A stretch of 64,000 nucleotides of DNA. Origin: Lachnospiraceae bacterium (GTDB lineage Bacteria > Bacillota > Clostridia > Lachnospirales > Lachnospiraceae). The notes under the pieces were generated by a model, which was not told where the DNA came from, searched no databases, and was given only the letters and a program-made list of their open reading frames with translations. A program made the translations under genes and the position numbers. The stretch covers positions 124,001-188,000 of the forward strand of contig JAAWAC010000002.1 in NCBI GenBank assembly GCA_022791975.1, written 5' to 3'. Of this stretch, positions 60,390 to 64,000 are shown one piece after another. How positions within the stretch are numbered: the first letter of the stretch is position 1; each line of letters begins with the position of its first letter.

Positions 60390-60421
60390 GGCAAGGGGGG
60401 ATTGCAGTTTCCCCCCTTGCC
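60390..60421 (+). other. Second strong hairpin before the coat genes
   Basis: GGCAAGGGGGGA (60390-60401) pairs perfectly with TCCCCCCTTGCC (60410-60421) across an 8-base loop. There is no T-run, so it is more likely an origin, packaging or RNA-stability element than a terminator. Confidence 0.8.
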
Positions 60422-60448
60422 CTTGTCCACAGATAGGAGAGTAGAGAC

Positions 60449-61474
60449 ATGAGAAAGACCAAAAAAACAGCCGCCAGAATCCAAAGTCTTATCGCTTGCT
60501 TAGTCTTTTTTGTGTCTGTATTTTTCTCAGTGCAGATGAGAGTGGAAGCGGCTTCCTATCTTTTAACTCCTTATTGTTTTCAAGGTAATTTGAGTGGAAA
60601 AGTTTTTTTTAATGGTTTAGATGGACCTTTTTATTCTAATACTGTTTCTTTATTTACCCCCAATGTTTCTCTTGAGGTATACCAGGCCGGTTTCCGAAAG
60701 GGTGCTGGTGATGTTTATGAGTCAGTTAATTCAAACTATTCTTATTATGCTCATGAGCATGTGTTTTCTCTTTATTTTCGTCCTCCCTCTGATATTCCAG
60801 CTGGTGCATACTATACTCTTCTTTATGATATTGCTTTGCATGTTGATATTACGTTTCCTGAAAATATTGAGTATCGCTATATTTACATAGAACCTTATGG
60901 TTCAACTGCTGATTTATTTACTTCTTATTATCTTGACAATAAATTTTTTCTTTCACCTGTGCATAACTATGCTTTTTGTAATGATTCTTTGCAGACTTTT
61001 ACATTTAAAGTAGGCTTGGGCTATCGACGTTTTACCTCTGGTAGTGCACATCCGGCTTCAGGTCTCTATACAACTTTTTCGTTTGACTTGTCCGATTCTT
61101 TTAATAATGTAAAGGGGTATGCTCCTGGTCATATTTCTCTAGGCACTTCTGATTCTTATACAGATGGGTATATAAATAATAACATGGGTTCTACGTCTTC
61201 AAGTCTGGATAGCTCTTTATCCGGCTATGGCAATGCGGAGGATAGCTTATTCAAATCTTCTAATGAAGCCGTAGGTGCCTTTCAAATGCAATCCTTAAAT
61301 AATCCGGCTTTGATTTCTTCTATGAGCTTTACATCTACGTTATTGCAATCTATCTGGACAGCTGCTGGAGGTGTGAATGGCTTTGGCCTTGTTCCGGCTG
61401 TAGTGTTTACGTTCACTTTTGCAGCTATCATTGTTGGCTTATATCGGTATTATGGAGGAGGAAAAGGCGGGTAA
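60449..61474 (+). CDS. Secreted, tail-anchored protein: probable phage adsorption/minor coat protein
   Basis: The 341-residue protein has a signal peptide (basic MRKTKKTAARIQ, hydrophobic segment, likely cut after R-V-E-A). A long serine/threonine/aromatic-rich domain of about 260 residues follows, then Gly/Ser-rich linkers and one C-terminal membrane segment (FGLVPAVVFTFTFAAIIVGLYR) with a basic Gly tail. Filamentous phage pIII has this same order: signal, receptor-binding domains, linker, C-terminal anchor. The sequence itself is not one I recognise. It shares one base with the next start. Confidence 0.65.
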   Translation: MRKTKKTAARIQSLIACLVFFVSVFFSVQMRVEAASYLLTPYCFQGNLSGKVFFNGLDGPFYSNTVSLFTPNVSLEVYQAGFRKGAGDVYESVNSNYSYYAHEHVFSLYFRPPSDIPAGAYYTLLYDIALHVDITFPENIEYRYIYIEPYGSTADLFTSYYLDNKFFLSPVHNYAFCNDSLQTFTFKVGLGYRRFTSGSAHPASGLYTTFSFDLSDSFNNVKGYAPGHISLGTSDSYTDGYINNNMGSTSSSLDSSLSGYGNAEDSLFKSSNEAVGAFQMQSLNNPALISSMSFTSTLLQSIWTAAGGVNGFGLVPAVVFTFTFAAIIVGLYRYYGGGKGG

Positions 61475-61692
61475 TGTTTAAATTTTTTGATTTCATTGTA
61501 ACGGTTATTACGTCAGTCGTGGATTTTTTGGTTTCTACGATTACCATGTTAGTGCAGGTAATTCTCTATATAGGAAAAGGAATTGAGTACCTTATTCTTG
61601 GGATTGCTTACCTGCCTACATTTGCAAAGGTGCCGTTGATAGCCATTATCTCATACATAGCCATTATTACACTATTGAATAAGGGGGAGTGA
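61474..61692 (+). CDS. Small two-span membrane protein of the phage coat operon
   Basis: The 72-residue protein is almost entirely hydrophobic: FFDFIVTVITSVVDFLVSTITM, then a short polar part, then PLIAIISYIAIITLL, and a charged NKGE end. It overlaps the previous stop by one base (TAATG). Its place between the adsorption protein and other tiny membrane genes suggests a minor coat or assembly protein. No family is recognised. Confidence 0.6.
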   Translation: MFKFFDFIVTVITSVVDFLVSTITMLVQVILYIGKGIEYLILGIAYLPTFAKVPLIAIISYIAIITLLNKGE

Positions 61693-61694
61693 TT

Positions 61695-61853
61695 ATGCTA
61701 GAGGGATTTAATTCTATTCTATCAGTGTTTGGAGAGTTTGTTTCTGCCTTTTTCAGCTTGCCGTTTTATGATTCCATTACTGTAGGCTGGTTGGTTCTTG
61801 GTATTGAGATACTGGGTGTCATTGCCACATTCCTTGTGGCGCGTTTCCTGTAG
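61695..61853 (+). CDS. Small single-span membrane protein, 52 residues
   Basis: The start at 61695 has AAGGGGGAG just before it and lies 2 bases after the previous stop. The product MLEGFNSILSVFGEFVSAFF begins with an amphipathic stretch and ends with one membrane helix (GWLVLGIEILGVIATFLVARFL). A minor coat protein is likely by size and position. Confidence 0.6.
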   Translation: MLEGFNSILSVFGEFVSAFFSLPFYDSITVGWLVLGIEILGVIATFLVARFL

Positions 61854-61863
61854 GAGGTGTTGG

Positions 61864-62613
61864 ATGTACTTTTTGTCGATTTTGTTGGCTGGTGCTATGT
61901 TTGTTACAGATCCGGTCACTGGTCAGATGATTCAAACGGAAACGGGTATTGAACAGTCTTCCGATGATTTGTTTCAATCGGAGATAGAAGAGGAGGTTAC
62001 GGAGAATGACGCTCTTGTTGAGGATAATATTGTGCCAGATGATACGGGAATTGACTTGGAAATTTCGGAGGAAACTCCGGAAATGGAAGAGGATATTTCC
62101 TCTACTTCTGATAGTCCTTATGCTTCTGATATTGATGTTGTATCTTTATTACAGGAACAAGTTGAGCTTTTAGCGGCTACTTCTGCCTCAGTAACTGGAA
62201 ATATCAATGGTACCGTTTTGGATTTAATGGAACGTATTGTTAATGGTCTGCCCTCTGGTTATAAGTATGCTGCATTTCGTACTTCTAGTAATGACCAGTA
62301 TGCTGCATCCCTCTATATAGGAAAAAAAGCAGATATCTCCGGGAATACGGTTTTGTTTGGGGGTGATTGTGTCCGTGTTGATTTTCTCCGTTATTCTTCT
62401 TCTGGTACAAGTTACATTTACTATACTATCCATGATGCCCCTAATTCCGTGGTTAATTGGAATAACCGTGTACTTTTCTATACAAATGCTCTTGAGTACC
62501 ATCCTACTTTGGGAGAGCCCTCCGGACGGGGACTTTCAGTAGGAGAGCTCTTGGCCTGTCTCTTTTTTGTAGCTGTTGGTTTCTATGTTTTGAATAGGAG
62601 GACCGCTTCATGA
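61864..62613 (+). CDS. Acidic membrane-anchored protein of the coat operon
   Basis: In this 249-residue protein, the N-terminus (MYFLSILLAGAMFVTDPVTG) is hydrophobic and could be a weak signal peptide or anchor. An acidic region of about 90 residues (rich in Asp, Glu, Ser) and a globular part (NGTVLDLMERIVNGLPSGYKYAAFR) follow. The C-terminus has a membrane segment (LSVGELLACLFFVAVGFYVL). The ATG at 61864 has GGAGG 6 bases upstream, while the longer open frame upstream overlaps the previous gene. The function is unknown, possibly a second virion or adsorption protein. Confidence 0.6.
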   Translation: MYFLSILLAGAMFVTDPVTGQMIQTETGIEQSSDDLFQSEIEEEVTENDALVEDNIVPDDTGIDLEISEETPEMEEDISSTSDSPYASDIDVVSLLQEQVELLAATSASVTGNINGTVLDLMERIVNGLPSGYKYAAFRTSSNDQYAASLYIGKKADISGNTVLFGGDCVRVDFLRYSSSGTSYIYYTIHDAPNSVVNWNNRVLFYTNALEYHPTLGEPSGRGLSVGELLACLFFVAVGFYVLNRRTAS

Positions 62614-62774
62614 TACAGTCTTTGCTTAATTTTATAGGCTTGGTGCAGTCAGATGTCTACATACCGGATTCTGTGTATTTTGTGGTTCTGTCATCTATCT
62701 TTCTTTTCGCAGTAGCTGAGACTTTCCGGCTCTTTGAGATAGTTATAGACAGGCTTACAAAGAAAAGGGGGTAG
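62610..62774 (+). CDS. Small single-span membrane protein, 54 residues
   Basis: The start overlaps the previous stop (ATGA, 62610-62613). The product MIQSLLNFIGLVQSDVYIPD has a central membrane segment (VYFVVLSSIFLFAVAETFRLF) and a basic end TKKRG. No family is recognised. Size and position suggest a minor coat or assembly protein. Confidence 0.58.
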   Translation: MIQSLLNFIGLVQSDVYIPDSVYFVVLSSIFLFAVAETFRLFEIVIDRLTKKRG

Positions 62775-62777
62775 CCT

Positions 62778-62933
62778 ATGCAATCCATTACGCAGGTAGG
62801 CTCCTGGCTGGTACATGTTATGCAGTCTCTTTGGTCTGCTATGGGGACCTGGGGAGTGATAGGATTTTTTTTCATTGCATTACCGATTTTGTATAAGGTC
62901 GTGCGTCTGGCACGTAAACTTATAAATTTTTAA
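62778..62933 (+). CDS. Small single-span membrane protein, 51 residues
   Basis: It lies 3 bases after the previous stop, with AAAAGGGGG upstream. The product begins MQSITQVGSWLVHVMQSLWS and has a membrane segment (WGVIGFFFIALPILYKVV) and a basic C-terminus (RLARKLINF). This could interact with DNA in the virion, as minor coat proteins do. No family is recognised. Confidence 0.58.
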   Translation: MQSITQVGSWLVHVMQSLWSAMGTWGVIGFFFIALPILYKVVRLARKLINF

Positions 62934-62949
62934 GAAGGAGGAATCAGAG

Positions 62950-63165
62950 ATGTTAGGAAGTGTTGCTGCAAGTGCAGGTGGAGGAGGAACCGGAGCCATG
63001 GATAACATACTAAGTGTTGCTACAGATGTGCTTGCCTGGTTTATCACCTCTATGGGGACCCTGATTAAGTTTATCACGGATAATCCGGTGGTTTTGGTAC
63101 TGTTCATGATTTTTCTTGTGGGTTCTGCTGTGGGGATGCTTATGCGGCTTTGGAAGTCTGTATAA
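62950..63165 (+). CDS. Probable major coat protein (pVIII-like)
   Basis: The 71-residue protein has an N-terminal small-residue stretch (MLGSVAASAGGGGTGAMDNI), then a helix with few charges, one membrane segment (VVLVLFMIFLVGSAVGMLMRL), and a basic end (LWKSV). A strong AAGGAGG site precedes the ATG. It is followed by a strong hairpin and a GC-rich palindrome, matching the arrangement of the major coat gene in filamentous phages, which has a terminator directly after it. The sequence identity of the coat family is not confirmed. Confidence 0.55.
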   Translation: MLGSVAASAGGGGTGAMDNILSVATDVLAWFITSMGTLIKFITDNPVVLVLFMIFLVGSAVGMLMRLWKSV

Positions 63166-63172
63166 TCCGGTG

Positions 63173-63209
63173 GAGAAGGGCCGGGGTCCCTGTGGGCCCG
63201 GCCCTTCTC
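63173..63209 (+). terminator. Strong hairpin after the probable major coat gene
   Basis: GAGAAGGGCCGGG (63173-63185) pairs perfectly with CCCGGCCCTTCTC (63197-63209) across an 11-base loop. No T-run follows, so it is more likely an RNA stabiliser or partial terminator that keeps coat expression high relative to the assembly gene. Confidence 0.7.
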
Positions 63210-63210
63210 T

Positions 63211-63228
63211 AGTCTCGACGTCGAGACT
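63211..63228. repeat. 18-bp palindrome AGTCTCGACGTCGAGACT
   Basis: Perfect palindrome one base after the coat-gene hairpin. It is a member of the GTYNCGRCGYCGNRAC family. Compared with the copy at 58518 it carries two base-pair changes on each side, both symmetrical. Confidence 0.9.
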
Positions 63229-63241
63229 GGGAGGTTGATGT

Positions 63242-63397
63242 ATGATTGATATTTTAAATATTGTTTGGGGTACTGTTACTTTATGCTTTACGGAATTATT
63301 CTTAAATTCTGAATTATCCTTTTTGTTATATGTTGCTATGATTGTTTTGGTGATTCTCACGTTGATACGTATTTTCCGGGGGGTGAAATCTATTTGA
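63242..63397 (+). CDS. Small single-span membrane protein before the assembly ATPase
   Basis: The 51-residue product begins MIDILNIVWGTVTLCFTELF, then has a membrane segment (SFLLYVAMIVLVILTLIRIF) and a basic end (RGVKSI). GGGAGG lies upstream. The stop overlaps the TTG start of the Zot-like gene by 3 bases. No family is recognised. Confidence 0.58.
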   Translation: MIDILNIVWGTVTLCFTELFLNSELSFLLYVAMIVLVILTLIRIFRGVKSI

Positions 63398-64000
63398 ATG
63401 TATTGACAGGAATTCTAATTGCTTTCTTTGTTTTATTGGTTCCCTGTATTTACCTGGCCTATAAGTATCGGAATCCCTATAAGCTTATCATGGTTTTTGG
63501 AAAGAAGGGTTCAGGAAAAACCACATTTCTCACTAAACTTGCCTATCAATATCAAAAGAAAGGCCGTCCGGTTTACTCTACAGAGTGGGCTCCCGGCGTT
63601 CGTATGTTTGACGTTCAGAAGATAGGTCAAATGAGCTTTCCGGAAAACTCCGTTATCTTTATTGATGAAGTAGGAATGGTGTGGGATAACCGTAATTTCA
63701 AAAATTTCAGAACCGATGTAAGAGATTACTTTAAGCTACAGAGACACTATAAGCATACCGTATATTTGTTTTCACAGACCTTTGATGTAGACATTAAGCT
63801 TAGGAACCTGACAGATTCCATGTACCTTCTCAAGTGTCACATGGGCTGGCTGTCCGTAGCAAGGAAGATAAAACGAGATATTGTCCTGGTCCAGCCTACA
63901 GGTGAGAGTGAAAGTCGGATTGCAGACAGTCTGGAATTTGAACCTTTCCTTTTGTCCCTGTTTGGCTGCAAGACCATTATATTCACCTTTATTCCCCGTT
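63394..64000 (+). CDS. Zot/pI-family phage assembly ATPase, truncated by window edge
   Basis: The frame begins at TTG 63394, which overlaps the previous stop. It has an N-terminal membrane segment (TGILIAFFVLLVPCIYLAY). Walker A follows (VFGKKGSGKTTFLTKL), with Walker B (SVIFIDEVGMVWDNR) and a Zot-like R-D-YFKLQRHYKHTVYLFSQTFDVDIKLRN segment. At least 202 residues are visible and the gene continues beyond 64000. Zot/pI proteins are the inner-membrane motors that extrude filamentous phage, and their presence is the main evidence that this is an inovirus-like element. Confidence 0.85.
   Translation, partial: MNVLTGILIAFFVLLVPCIYLAYKYRNPYKLIMVFGKKGSGKTTFLTKLAYQYQKKGRPVYSTEWAPGVRMFDVQKIGQMSFPENSVIFIDEVGMVWDNRNFKNFRTDVRDYFKLQRHYKHTVYLFSQTFDVDIKLRNLTDSMYLLKCHMGWLSVARKIKRDIVLVQPTGESESRIADSLEFEPFLLSLFGCKTIIFTFIPR

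Noticed and set aside
63398-63625. Frame starting at ATG 63398 or ATG 63419
   Set aside because: These lie in the wrong frame relative to the Walker motifs. The Zot-like protein is read from TTG 63394.

Overview
The window is a stretch of chromosome from an endospore-forming, strictly fermentative Clostridia, most likely a Lachnospiraceae member (Blautia or Clostridium cluster XIVa type). The evidence is the spore genes (spo0A, spoIVB, spoIVA, CotF-like coat genes), strong AGGAGG-type ribosome binding sites, the conserved xseA-xseB-ispA-dxs-tlyA-nadK-argR-recN-spoIVB-spo0A run, an oxygen-sensitive two-subunit serine dehydratase, and a formyl-THF synthetase/cyclohydrolase/FolD set as in acetogens and their relatives. 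All assignments were made by reading motifs; no database search was run.

Region by region: 1-1500 holds the tail of a sugar ABC permease and a small operon of an orphan RelB/DinJ-like antitoxin plus a PfkB sugar kinase. 1740-3330 is prfC behind a structured leader. 3475-15122 is the housekeeping/sporulation run (Asp23, nusB, exonuclease VII, isoprenoid synthesis, tlyA, nadK, argR, recN, spoIVB, spo0A). 15230-24944 holds glgA, two small spore coat genes, gltX, a UvrD-type helicase, a DUF1292 gene, an unusual coiled-coil protein made of 11-residue repeats, and a phosphatase. 24960-33255 has luxS, mgtE and the one-carbon genes fhs-fchA-folD. 33375-45451 has a corrinoid-protein reactivator, a PucR-type regulator, spoIVA, a purine permease, DNA repair genes and sdaAB-sdaAA. 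45468-52688 is a glycan locus: a sugar ABC transporter, a cytosolic Asp-box (sialidase-fold) enzyme and a YesL-like protein, divergent from a large TIM-barrel-like protein. 52886-57811 has dtd, a TtcA-like gene, a LysM cell-division-inhibitor-like gene under SOS-type control, malic enzyme and a DUF1266-DUF2185 protein.

From about 57968 to the right edge the character changes: bases become AT-rich, genes become tiny and membrane-bound, and intergenic hairpins become frequent. I read this as an integrated filamentous phage (inovirus-like) whose right end lies beyond the window. It carries the C-terminal end of a rolling-circle replication protein, a 27-residue holin-like toxin with an opposing antisense promoter (type I toxin-antitoxin), a ribbon-helix-helix repressor with three identical palindromic operators, a ParB-like helix-turn-helix protein, a single-stranded-DNA-binding protein, a secreted tail-anchored minor-coat/adsorption candidate, a string of single-span membrane proteins including a probable major coat protein, and a Zot/pI-type assembly ATPase that runs off the edge.

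The most unusual features of the element are: (i) its left end lies inside a host DUF3795 gene and inside its own rep gene, so rep appears split while integrated; and (ii) four copies of a 16-bp perfect palindrome family, GTYNCGRCGYCGNRAC, whose base changes are always symmetrical. This suggests a dedicated binding site, possibly a parS-like site for the element's own ParB-like protein.
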